Shown here in pieces: positions 1-8,521 of a stretch of DNA of 64,000 nt. Under the pieces are notes generated by a model. That model saw only the letters and a program-made list of their open reading frames with translations, searched no databases and was not told the DNA's origin. This DNA is from Edolisoma coerulescens (lineage: Eukaryota > Chordata > Aves > Passeriformes > Campephagidae). Within the stretch, counting starts at the first letter, position 1; each line of letters starts with the position of its first letter. The stretch spans positions 187,831 through 251,830 of the forward strand of contig VWZW01006279.1 of the NCBI GenBank assembly GCA_013397115.1. Direction: 5' to 3'. The position numbers and the translations under genes are program-made.

Positions 1-342
1 AAAAAAAAAAAAAAAAAAAGAAAAAAAAACCGAAACAAAACAAAAAAAAAGAGAGGTTATTTACAGAAGGTATATCAACAATCTGACAGGCAGTGAACTT
101 GACATGGTTAGCTGGCATGATTTTTTTTCTTTTTCTCTTTCTCCTTTCCCCACGTTGTGTTGTGGGTGATCGTAGACAAAAAAAAAAAAAAAAAATCTAC
201 ACAGCATATTGCACAGGATGGATGACCAAAAAAAGAACAAAAAAAAAGAACAAAAAAGTTAAACCCTTAACGGAACCACCTCATTAGGCAGACGTCCTAG
301 TGCCTGTCATGTTATATTAACATACATAAACACACAATCTTC

Positions 343-350
343 TTTTTTGC
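343..350 (-). promoter_or_regulatory. miR-129-5p 8-mer seed match in SOX4 3'UTR
   Basis: The plus strand reads TTTTTTGC, so the mRNA has GCAAAAAA. This is a full 8-mer match to the miR-129-5p seed (positions 2-8 plus A opposite position 1). miR-129 repression of SOX4 is documented in mammals. Pairing in this bird is inferred from the seed alone. Confidence 0.45.
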
Positions 351-582
351 TTATTATAATACAGACTTAAATGTACAAAGATGTTTTCACTTTCTTCATC
401 TTAAACACAACAGCTATAAACCTGAATACATATGCTATCATCATGCCATAAGAGACTAAAACAATTATATTTAGCGACAAATAGAAAGGATTAAATAGTC
501 AAATACAAGAATGAAAAACGCAGTACATAGTGTCGCGAACTCAAACCGGCATTTCGATAGATCCAGTGGTTTAAACGGCACG

Positions 583-589
583 TTTTTGC
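583..589 (-). promoter_or_regulatory. Second miR-129-5p seed match (7-mer) in SOX4 3'UTR
   Basis: The plus strand reads TTTTTGC, giving GCAAAAA in the mRNA, a 7mer-m8 match. It lies about 240 nt upstream, in mRNA sense, of the 8-mer at 343-350. Confidence 0.4.
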
Positions 590-1670
590 TTAGAAAAAAA
601 GTGCAAAAGATGTGGTTTACAAGTTAAAGGTACAGGATCCCTTCTGTGTAAATGCACCAGTTGCTTCACTTCATCCGGGGACAGGTGGCTCCCCAAAACG
701 GTAGCATACAGTGTAAATCCCTTCCCCCGGCCCCCTCCAGCCCCCTCCGCCAGAGGCGGGGGGCTGCGGAGCGGGCAGCGGCGGGGGCGGTGAGGGATGC
801 TGTCACTTTAAGATGCCTGCAGATTGGAGTGTAAACATGGACAAAATAGGGGCTGATTCGTGGGTGTGTGAGAGTGTGAGTGAGCGTGAGCGCGCACACG
901 CGTGTGAGATACTAACCAGCGGCCCTGTTGTTAAAATCAGGAAATCCAAACAGCGATTTACACCGATTTACACCCCCTTTATATATTTTTTACAAAAATA
1001 CACTGAGAAAATAATCAAACGTTTTCATCTCTCTTCTCTTTTTGTTTTTAAAAGTGTCAAAAGTCTACATTTAAATATAAAAAATTAAAAGTTAAAACTC
1101 TAGCCCTTCAGTGAAGGAGACATAAAAATGGTGTGGGTAACAACAAGAACTACCAAAAAAGGACAAAGAAATACAAAGTCAAAAATGTTTGGCCAGTATA
1201 AATACGTCCACTTATAAAATGGCATCCGATTACATTTACAAGGAAAAAAAAAAAAACAATACGAGGATGGAGCATCGGTGAGAAAAAACAGTCTTTTCAT
1301 TTACAGCTATAAGGAACAAACACATACATACTCTGAGAAAAAATTTGGTCCTGAATTTTCATTTTTTAAAAGTCCAGCACAGATTTGAGTTGCGTTTGAA
1401 TCCTTTAAAGAGTTAAGAATGAAAAAAAGCTGGTGATATTTTTGTAGGAATCAAACATAGCGCCATCTATCTGCTTTTATATTATCCTAACACTAGTTTT
1501 GTTTTTTTTAAACTGTTCAACAGTCTTACAGAAATCTTGAAAAGATAGACAGTATAACATGCTATATTAAACCCCACCAGTGAAATAATCCAACACCACC
1601 ACGATTCTGAGTAAGAAGAAAAAAACTACTTTTTTTTTTTGTATTTTCGGGTTTGTTTTTTTTTTTTTGG

Positions 1671-1701
<31 letters not shown>

Positions 1702-2637
1702 CCATCACCCTCCGTTTCCCCTGTACCACATCATGACAGAAACTGTTCCCATTCGGTCTCTGTTTCAAAAGAAGTTTTCAGTGTTCTTGAAGTTTCAGCC
1801 TTATTTTTCTCTCTACATATTACATGAAGTGACTGAGAAAAGCGCTGCCGCCACCTCGTCTGTACGTGCAAATCCATTTCAGTTTATTATTATTTCCCCC
1901 CACCGTATTTCCAAGACAGCTCTCAAGTGTAAGTCTGGCTCTTCCCCGCTTAACTAGGATCTCAGTCCAGCTCCATCCGCCTCCTCCTCCTCCTAGCATT
2001 GTTGCCTCCTCTCACCGCAGAAGAAACCGGGACAGGATTTCTTCCCACAAATTGAACCTTGCAAAGGATTTGGGTGGATTTTATCTTCTTTTTTTCTTTT
2101 TTTTCCAAGCAGTTCTGATCGCTCTTTCATAGGAAAGGACGAATACTCAAGACATCCAGTGTGCGCTCAGCACAACGCATCGCTCCCCCTCCTCTTTCTT
2201 CGTATAAAATGGGCAATAACAAAGAACCCAGAGGTGTGTGTGGTTTCCCCCTCCCTCCCACTGTCTCTGTCTCTCTTTTCAGGAAATAAAAAAAGGGAAA
2301 AGGGCAGCGTTTCGCTCCCGCCAGTCTCTCAAAAAGCACCGTCAGGCTCCTCTCTCGGAGGGAGTATGTGCGGGTCCGTCTGCAGCCGGAGGAAGGGGAC
2401 TGCTGGCCTTTCCGCAAGGAGAGGGCGATCCCGCTCCTTCCCCGAGCACAAGAAGCAGTCTCTCAACAGCCCCTTCCCAGAAACAAACAAAACACCTCCT
2501 CCCCCCCCCCAAAAAAAACCCCAAAACACAAACACCAAACAAAACAGAAAAAGACACAAAAGCGCCCGGCGGGGTGGACGAGTCCTGCCGACAGCCACGC
2601 GCGCCGGTGCCTCTTCCAGCAGGGCCCGGCTCTCGCC

Positions 2638-3574
2638 TCAGTAAGTGAACACCAGGTTGGAAATGCTGGACTCCAGCCAGTCCCCCGAGATCATCTCACT
2701 TACCTCCGGCGTGCAATAGTCCGGGAACTCAAAGTGCGAGCCCGAGCCGGGCTCGAAGTTAAAATCCAGGTCCCGGTCGAGCACCGAGGAGCTGAAGCTG
2801 CCCAGGGACATGCTCTCAAAGCCGGGGCTGGGGTTCAGGTCCAAGAGGTCGTCCTCAAACTCGTCGTCCGACGAAGAGGAGCCGGAGGAGGAAGAGGAGG
2901 AGGAGTGGGAGGACGCGGATGAGGAATGCGCCGTCGACGGGGCCGGGGAGGAGGCGCGCAAGCTGGTGTAGCTGCGGTGATCCGAGGGCGAGCCGGAGCC
3001 GGAGGGCGAGGGGCAGGCGACGCCGCCGCAGTCCCCGTCGGGCCGGCCCGCGCCACCGCCCCCCTCCTCGTAGAGGCTCAAGGGGTCGGCGGCCTCTGCC
3101 GAGCTGCTCAGCGTGGGGCTGCCGGGCACGGCGCCGCCGGGGGAGGCGGAGGCGGCCGCCGCCGCCTGCCCGCTCCCGAAGATGTAGACCCGCTTCAGCT
3201 TCTTCTCGGCCAGCGGCTTGCCGGGTCCCGAGGGCGCGCCCGCCGCCCCCCGGGGCTTGTAGAGCGCCTGGTGCTCGGGCGGCAGCAGCGCGGCCGACGG
3301 CTCCCNAGATCTCGGCGTTGTGCATGTCGGGGGACTGCTCCATGATCTTTCGCCGCTCGATCTGTGACCACACCATGAAGGCATTCATGGGCCGCTTTAT
3401 GTGCCCGCTGGGCGTCTTGCACCAGCTCGGGTCATCCGCCTTGCCCCCCGTGGAGGCGGTGGAACCCGGCGTAGGGGAGGAGGCGATGCCCAGCTCGATA
3501 CCAGCCCCGGAGTCGGAGGTCTCGGCGGCCAGCAGCGCCTCCGTGTTCTCCGCCGTGTTGGTCTGCTGCACCAT
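2638..3574 (-). CDS. SOX4: SOX4, SoxC-group HMG-box transcription factor, single exon, broken by an assembly gap
   Basis: SOX4 is a nuclear SoxC transcription factor that bends DNA at ACAAT-type sites and acts in neural, cardiac, lymphoid and endocrine progenitors. The start ATG (3574-3572) has a good context, with G at -3 and G at +4. The first 89 residues match SOX4: the N-terminal leader, then HMG-box residues about 59-89 including RPMNAFMVW. At 3306 one N interrupts the gene. After it, 221 residues (3303-2641) read in another frame: the LAEKKLKRVY motif, a serine-rich run, the acidic DDEFEDDLLDL block and the SoxC transactivation tail ending NLVFTY, stop at 2640-2638. About 38 HMG residues and the following linker are missing; human SOX4 is 474 residues against about 310 here. 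SOX11 and SOX12 fit less well at both ends. The intact ends argue for an assembly collapse, not a pseudogene. Confidence 0.95.
3306..3306. other. Collapsed assembly gap inside the SOX4 HMG box
   Basis: A single N stands where a substantial piece of coding sequence should be. On the coding strand the left flank stops one base into the codon after ...HNAEI, and the right flank resumes with the last two bases of a codon. For the frame to hold, the missing segment must be a multiple of three bases. The region is extremely GC-rich, which explains why it failed to assemble. Confidence 0.9.
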
Positions 3575-4055
3575 CGCGGCGGCGGCGGCGGGGGGCTCGC
3601 CGGGGCTCAGCGCCGCTCCGGAGCTCAGCGCCGCTCCGGCGCGGGGCAGGGCGCGCAACTTCTCACAGCGGCACCGGGACGGCGCAGCCCTCCGCGGCCG
3701 CGCCCCCGCTTCCCGCACCACTTGTACTTCCACACCGGCGCCTCGTCCCCGGCGGCGCGGTCCTCTCCCCCTCGAGGCGGCGGCGGCAGCAGCAGGAGCG
3801 GCGGGGCCGCCCGCGGTCAGACAAGAGTTTCTGCAAAAGCAGCGCCGCGAGCCGCCCGTCCAAGTTTGCTTTTTTTTTCTTGGGGTGTTTTGGGCTTTTT
3901 TGGTTTGGTTTTTTTTTGGAGGGGGGTGTCGGTCTGCTTTTTTCCCTCACCACATCGGGTTTCCCCCCTCCCCGAAGCAGCTGGTCCAGTTCACAAGTGC
4001 GTTCCGCCTGCCCGCGGCGTTTCAGGAGAGCGGCACTCCTGCCGCCGAAAGTCTC

Positions 4056-4319
4056 TCAGCGCTGGGCACGGCCAGCGTGCACCGCCGCGGGGGAGGGGGG
4101 AGGAGGCGCGCCCCCGAAGCCCCGAAAATCCCGGCTCCAGGACCCGTGGTGGCGGCGGGGTCGGCGGCCAGGAGTTTGTGCAGGTTGGATTTGGCAGTTG
4201 CGAGGTACCGAGCGAAAAGGAAACCCCTCGGGATAAGGAAAAAAAAAAAAATAAGGAGGAAAAAATAATAATTGAAAAAATCGCCGTAAAAAGAGAAAAA
4301 TTAAAAAGCGCTCGTGCAT
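4056..4319 (-). CDS. Possible upstream ORF in the SOX4 leader, 87 codons
   Basis: If transcription starts near 4415, the first ATG of the leader is at 4319-4317. It opens an 87-codon frame that ends at 4056, about 480 nt before the SOX4 start. The peptide is phenylalanine- and leucine-rich at its N terminus because it crosses T-rich mRNA tracts, and it resembles no family I know. The ATG context is weak (T at -3), so leaky scanning is likely. If it has a role, it would be translational damping of SOX4, not a stable product. Confidence 0.25.
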   Translation of the reverse strand: MHERFLIFLFLRRFFQLLFFPPYFFFFPYPEGFPFRSVPRNCQIQPAQTPGRRPRRHHGSWSRDFRGFGGAPPPPSPAAVHAGRAQR

Positions 4320-4398
4320 GAACGAGTGTGTACGTCCCCGGCAGGAAGAGCGGCGAGCCGGGCGCCCAGTCCCGTCCTCCTCCTCCTTCTCCTCTGCC

Positions 4399-4399
4399 N
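4399..4399. other. Single-N assembly gap in SOX4 promoter region
   Basis: A lone N lies in a C/T-rich to GC-rich transition close to the expected transcription start. Given that the N at 3306 hides a large loss, this one may also stand for more than one base. Confidence 0.6.
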
Positions 4400-4415
4400 G
4401 GAAGCGCCCGCGCTG

Positions 4416-4505
4416 ACCTCATTCCCGGCGGCGGGGCGAACTTTTTAAAAGGGGCAGGAGGGCAGCTCCGCGCGCCGCCCCGCGCCTCGCCGCGCACGTG
4501 CCCGC
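4416..4505 (-). promoter_or_regulatory. SOX4: SOX4 core promoter with TATA-like element and E-box
   Basis: On the minus strand a CTTTTAAAAAG element (4451-4441) sits in otherwise GC-rich DNA, where a TATA-like box would be expected. A GC box (GCGGGGCG, 4431-4438) follows, and a palindromic CACGTG E-box (4495-4500) lies about 45 bp upstream. A TGACCTCA element at 4414-4421 resembles a CRE or nuclear-receptor half-site. The position is right for SOX4. The start site is inferred, and the N at 4399 shows this stretch is not fully resolved. Confidence 0.5.
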
Positions 4506-5340
4506 GACCACCCTACCCCCCGCCCCCCGGCCGTGCTCCTCCCTCCTTTCCTCCCTGCTGGGGAAAAAAGATTAGGAAATCAGCAAAAATCATCATAATA
4601 CAAATAATTATTAAAAAAAAAAAAATGGAAAGAAAGGGAGAGAGAGGAATCAAGCCGTCCCGCCCCCGTGCGCCGTGGTTGCGGGGCGGTGAGCGGGGAC
4701 ACCTGCCCGCACAAAGGGCCGGGAGGGTGTTTCTGCCGCCCCGGAGCCGCCGCACGCCCAGCGGGCAGCGCTGCCCGGGGCATGCCGGGGAGCGCCCCGT
4801 GCCCATCCCCACGCCCACACGCGGAGTGTCACGGAGGGGTCGCCAGCCCTGGAGAAGCGCCCGCGAGGCGCTGCCGTCACGCCCCCTCCGCCAAGGAGCT
4901 GGAGCGGAGCGGCGCAGGGCGTGGGACGGGACAAGCGGCGGGCACCTCCCGCGGAGCGCCGGGCCCCGTACCGGTCACGGCGCTGAGCAACCGCTACCAC
5001 CCTTCCCAAATTCCCCGGCGCCGAGCGAGGAAGGGGTGTAGCCCTTATCGCGCTTTTACCCTCCGACTCTTCTGCATTTCGCTGCCGGCCGCTCCCGTAT
5101 GCCGCGGTCCCACCGCGACCCCCGATCCCGATCCCGGGGAGAGGCTGCGGCTGGGGGGGCCGGCCCGGCCCCGCCGGGACCCCAGAGAGCGGGAGGGGCC
5201 GCGGGAGGAAGGAGCGGTGCGCAGCCGGCAGGCAGGCACCGGCCCTGGGGCGGAGGTGCTGCCGTGCCTCTGCCAGTCCGCCCCGCCGAGCAGGGCTCCC
5301 CCCCTTTCTCCGGGGCCCTTCCTAGGGTGCACGGTGCTTT

Positions 5341-7297
5341 TCGGGGATTGCTGTTTGATCTCATGTGCCCCTCCCTCTGCCCTGCCATGAGCAATAGTGA
5401 AGAAAAGCAGGGCAGCGGGGTCAGGCTCTGTGCAGCACCCCTTAAGGCCTCATGGCATCAACCCCCCCCTCCAATATTCAGGTAAAGGGTGCAGTAAGAC
5501 CATAAAAACCGTGGCAGTTTTACTTCCCAAAGATTCCTCACATCATTCATCAGGCCAGGGACCAGAAAACCTGTTAGGCAAAACAGCTGTGAAAATTTTT
5601 GTTCTACACAACACCGGTTAAAAACACCTTTTAAATCAGAAGCAAAATAATGGTTGGATACAGCTAAAATGTCTAAGATAGAGGTCTAAAAATAAAGTAC
5701 ACATTTTTGCAAGAAAATTTATGGTAGGATCCTTTAGCAGAGTTTCTAGCTGGCTTGAGAACAGGCTTTGAATATTAAGATCTCACACTGGACTCAAAGT
5801 ACACTGCTGTGAAGCACTGAGAAAAATCGTGAATTCTCAGTACCTCCCTGGGTAGGCCACCTACATTACTGAGACTGTTTACAAAGATACAAATTAAATT
5901 ATAGGTTTGCTTGCAAAAATAATACATTGGTTCCTCATACAGCCTCTGGTCAAGACTGGATAAAATACTGCTTTCCTCTAGGCTGGCGACATCCAGTGAC
6001 ATCACTGGAGTTTCTCACCTTTACACTTCATAAGTAGTAAATCACGCTGTGTTTTTCCCCTGCAGCCCCAAAGCTAAGATCAAATCTGTTCTACCCTATA
6101 CCACTGCCATCTACAGAAATGGAGGCTCGCAGTGTGTTTGGTGTCAGGAATAAGCACTGGCTTTTGCTTGCACTCTTGGTATTCATGTGCAGCAGCATGA
6201 AAAACTGGGGCTGGGAGCAGTCAGTAGCTTCTGGCTGGTCCACCTGTCAGCACGGTATCTAGCAGGATTTCAACCCCCAACTGTCGTATTTTACATATAA
6301 ATATCAATTTGTTTAAACTACAAAGCAAGTGAAATATTCTCATGTTTCTAGACACAAATTAAAGCAAAACAAACAAAACCCAAACTGATAGGCAAACATA
6401 GAAAGAAAAAGCTTAAGAACCTTTTCGCTTGGTTGTGTTAAGTTCTGCAAGGTCTTGACCACCATGAATAAAATTCATCTCCAGGTGAGGAGTTAAGTGT
6501 CTTCCTGATCAAAGCAGCCACATCAATTTAATCTTGGTTCAAAAACCATGTATGTGGCATGGAGAGAAGAGTATTATTTCCTGAACAAAAGCTTCACAAA
6601 AGTGAGATTTAGAGCTGCTTAATAAAGCAAGTGTAAGAACACGATGTGAAACTCTATAAAAGCATTTTACTACAATTTCTTAGCTGTTTCCTCAAAGTTA
6701 ATTGCTTCCACCCCTAATCCTCCAGTGGCAGACTGAAAGTACCTTCCAGCTCCCCAAATTTTTAAGCCTAGGCGTAAAGCATGTGCATTTAGCTTCCGTC
6801 TAAAAATGAAGTTTTAAGAGCATTGGCAAGACTTCTCTGCGTTTTACAACTTAAAAAGCCTTGAAACTCCATTCTGTTTCCTGCAGGCTCGATGAGGCCA
6901 GGGATGCGGCATGGGACGCGAGGTGGCAGCGCTGAGCCTCTTCTGCCAAACGTGGGAAAATGCGGAGCTAGCAAACCCGCGATTAGTATTTTTTTAATTA
7001 TTTTTTTCCCCCTGTGGTTTTACAGAGCAGCATAACGCTGCAAGTTTCTGACTGAAATTCGGTGGGTTTGCATCAAAGAGCGGCAGTGCCCACGCAGTCA
7101 GCTGCACGCCACCGGAACAGGGTGCGAGTGATGCCAAACCCCGATGCGGGGTTTAAGGGCAGGGGCACTGAGAACACCCTTCTCACACCCCGGGACCTGC
7201 AGTTTATCTTGCGCATGGAGCAAGAGAGGTTGATCAGGAACAATGCTCTGGACAAATCTACTGCAGGACTGGGCGCCTCAAGCGTTGATTCCAGCAT
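5341..7297. other. Intergenic flank, nothing recognised
   Basis: Base composition drops to AT-rich right after the CpG island. The open frames here are short and resemble no family. I saw no repeat family member, RNA gene or strong motif cluster. Confidence 0.6.
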
Positions 7298-7457
7298 TCC
7301 CATCCCTGGAAGTGTTAAAGACGGGGTTGGATGGAGCCCTGAGCAACATGATCCAGTGGGTGGTACCCCTGCCCATGGCAGGGGAGGTTGGAACTAGGTG
7401 ATCTTTAAGGTCCCTTTCGACCCAAACCGATCTATGAATCTATGATTCTATGATTGA
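7298..7457 (+). mobile_element. CR1 LINE, 3'-end fragment
   Basis: The sequence runs from a CCCTGGAAGTGTT-type segment through the diagnostic CR1 tail GATCTTTAAGGTCCCTTTCGACCC and closes with CTATGA/ATTCTATGATT units at 7431-7455. It is 5'-truncated to about 160 bp, as most CR1 copies are. Similarity to the CR1 consensus looks high, which suggests a moderately young avian insertion. CR1 is the dominant LINE of bird genomes. Confidence 0.9.
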
Positions 7458-7639
7458 TTGCGGATTTTGTGTGTGAATCAGCACGCAGTCCCCACCGGTT
7501 AAAATGTCTTAAGGACACGCATATTTAGCACCGCTCTTTTTCCCCCCCTCTTCTGTTTTAAACTGAGGATTACCAGCGCATAGGCTCCTTTAACTGCAGC
7601 CCTTGCCGTTGATCTTTTCCACACCCCCAGCTCCGTAGG

Positions 7640-8180
7640 CTGTGGGAAATGCTTTGCAGTCTACTCCGTCTGAGCTCTCGGGAGCAGACCTTCCCTCCCG
7701 TGAGCGTGTTCCTGCCTGCCCTCGCCGGCGCGGAGCGCTTCCCCGTCCTGGCGCTGTGCAGCCGGAAGCCCCCGCAGCTGCTGCGGCCGCCCTTTACCCC
7801 TGCAGCCTCCCGCGCTCCGCAGCCGGGTTCATTAAGCCCGGCGAGCTCGGGTTCATTAACACGCACGTCAATTCCGCGCTGTGACCCGAGCAGGCGTCCC
7901 CGCCGCGCTGCGCGCAGCCCCCGGCTCGCAGGGCTGCGCGGAGCCGCGCGGTGGGTGCTCCGCGGGGATATGTGCCCGCAGGGAGCGGCTCCCCGCGCCC
8001 CCCGAGGTCCCCGCGGCGGGGCAGGGCCAGGTGGCGGCGGCCCCGCGGGACTGAACCCGCGTGGACCGTGTTCACCTGCACGGGAGGAGCAGGGCTTTCA
8101 CCCCGGCGCGTCCTGAGCAGTGACATGCGAGGGTCATCCAGCGACCCCAGGGGACACGCTGCGGGGAATCAATGAAAGGC
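7640..8180. promoter_or_regulatory. Second CpG-rich block, about 4 kb upstream of SOX4
   Basis: About 500 bp rich in G+C and CpG rises abruptly from AT-rich flanks. It contains a direct repeat of GGGTTCATTAA (7825-7835 and 7849-7859, 24 bp apart), whose TTCATTAA core suits homeodomain binding. It is detached from the SOX4 island by over 2 kb. It may be a promoter of an unannotated transcript, an alternative SOX4 promoter or a CpG-rich enhancer. The open frames across it match nothing I know. Confidence 0.45.
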
Positions 8181-8520
8181 CATTCACCGACATCTTGCTT
8201 CCCGTGCCCCCTGATAGGCACCCACAGGGTGGGGAAAGGCAGCATCTTATTTATCTTGAAAAAACCCCATTATTATTTCTGCATGTTTTCCTCTCTGTAG
8301 CCAAATTCACCTCTGTAATACGTATTTTTCCTGGCATTCTGTGCCACATTTGAAATAGGTGTATTTGGGTTATTTTAGCCTTCTTGAACTGCAAATGACA
8401 AGGCCAGAGTAGAGGTATGCTGCTGAAGAACACATTCCCCACCACCTTTCTGCTGCCTATTTTGATCCAAAGAAAATAAAGTAGATGAGATTCTTGCCAC
8501 TAAGGAAAAAAAAAAAAAAA

Positions 8521-8521
8521 N
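8521..8521. other. Single-N assembly gap after an A homopolymer
   Basis: The N follows an uninterrupted A run at about 8506-8520, a common place for read failure. The true homopolymer length is unknown. Confidence 0.6.

Larger units (their letters stand above)
1..2637 (-). other. SOX4: SOX4 3'UTR (3' end not located in the window)
   Basis: This AT-rich stretch lies directly downstream of the SOX4 stop codon and has no credible ORF; a 3'UTR of two to three kilobases is usual for SOX4. In mRNA sense it contains A-rich tracts (plus-strand T runs at 1629-1640 and 1672-1696), several ATTTA pentamers, and a G10-A/T-G4 tract near the stop. The only AATAAA I found on the transcribed strand is at 1888-1883 (plus TTTATT), about 750 nt after the stop. 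The distal poly(A) site is therefore either non-canonical or left of base 1. Confidence 0.65.
3575..4415 (-). other. SOX4: SOX4 5'UTR (approximate)
   Basis: This sequence lies between the SOX4 start codon and a transcription start estimated about 30 nt downstream of the TATA-like element. It is very GC-rich near the ATG. Farther out are homopolymer-rich patches: T/G runs at about 3869-3929 and A runs at 4239-4280 on the plus strand. SOX4 has no intron in other vertebrates and no splice signals are needed here. The outer limit is an estimate. Confidence 0.5.
2580..5340. other. CpG island spanning SOX4 CDS, leader, promoter and upstream flank
   Basis: CpG dinucleotides and G+C content are high throughout this block and fall sharply on both sides, with A/T-rich interruptions at 3869-3929, 4235-4315 and 4560-4640. 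It produces several long antisense open frames that are composition artefacts. Large CpG islands are typical of developmental regulator genes under Polycomb control. I see no second gene in 4510-5340. Confidence 0.8.

Noticed and set aside
1..19. A run at the left edge as the tail of a retrotransposed gene or transcript
   Set aside because: SOX4 is transcribed on the other strand, so this would be T in the mRNA, and no plus-strand element precedes it inside the window.
3575..3733. N-terminal extension of SOX4 by 53 codons in the same frame
   Set aside because: The extension begins with GTG, not ATG, is composition-driven, and the ATG at 3574 has a good context and gives the conserved SOX4 start.
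2919..4268. 449-codon open frame antisense to SOX4, with others in 3401-4321
   Set aside because: They are arginine/proline/glycine-rich shadows of CpG-rich DNA, cross the N at 3306, and match no family.
4328..5485. Several open frames of 95-240 codons upstream of the SOX4 promoter
   Set aside because: Overlapping frames on both strands in a CpG island, low-complexity Arg/Gly/Pro composition, no domain; one crosses the N at 4399.
7062..7397. 111-codon open frame
   Set aside because: Its second part lies in the CR1 tail and the first part has no recognisable protein similarity.
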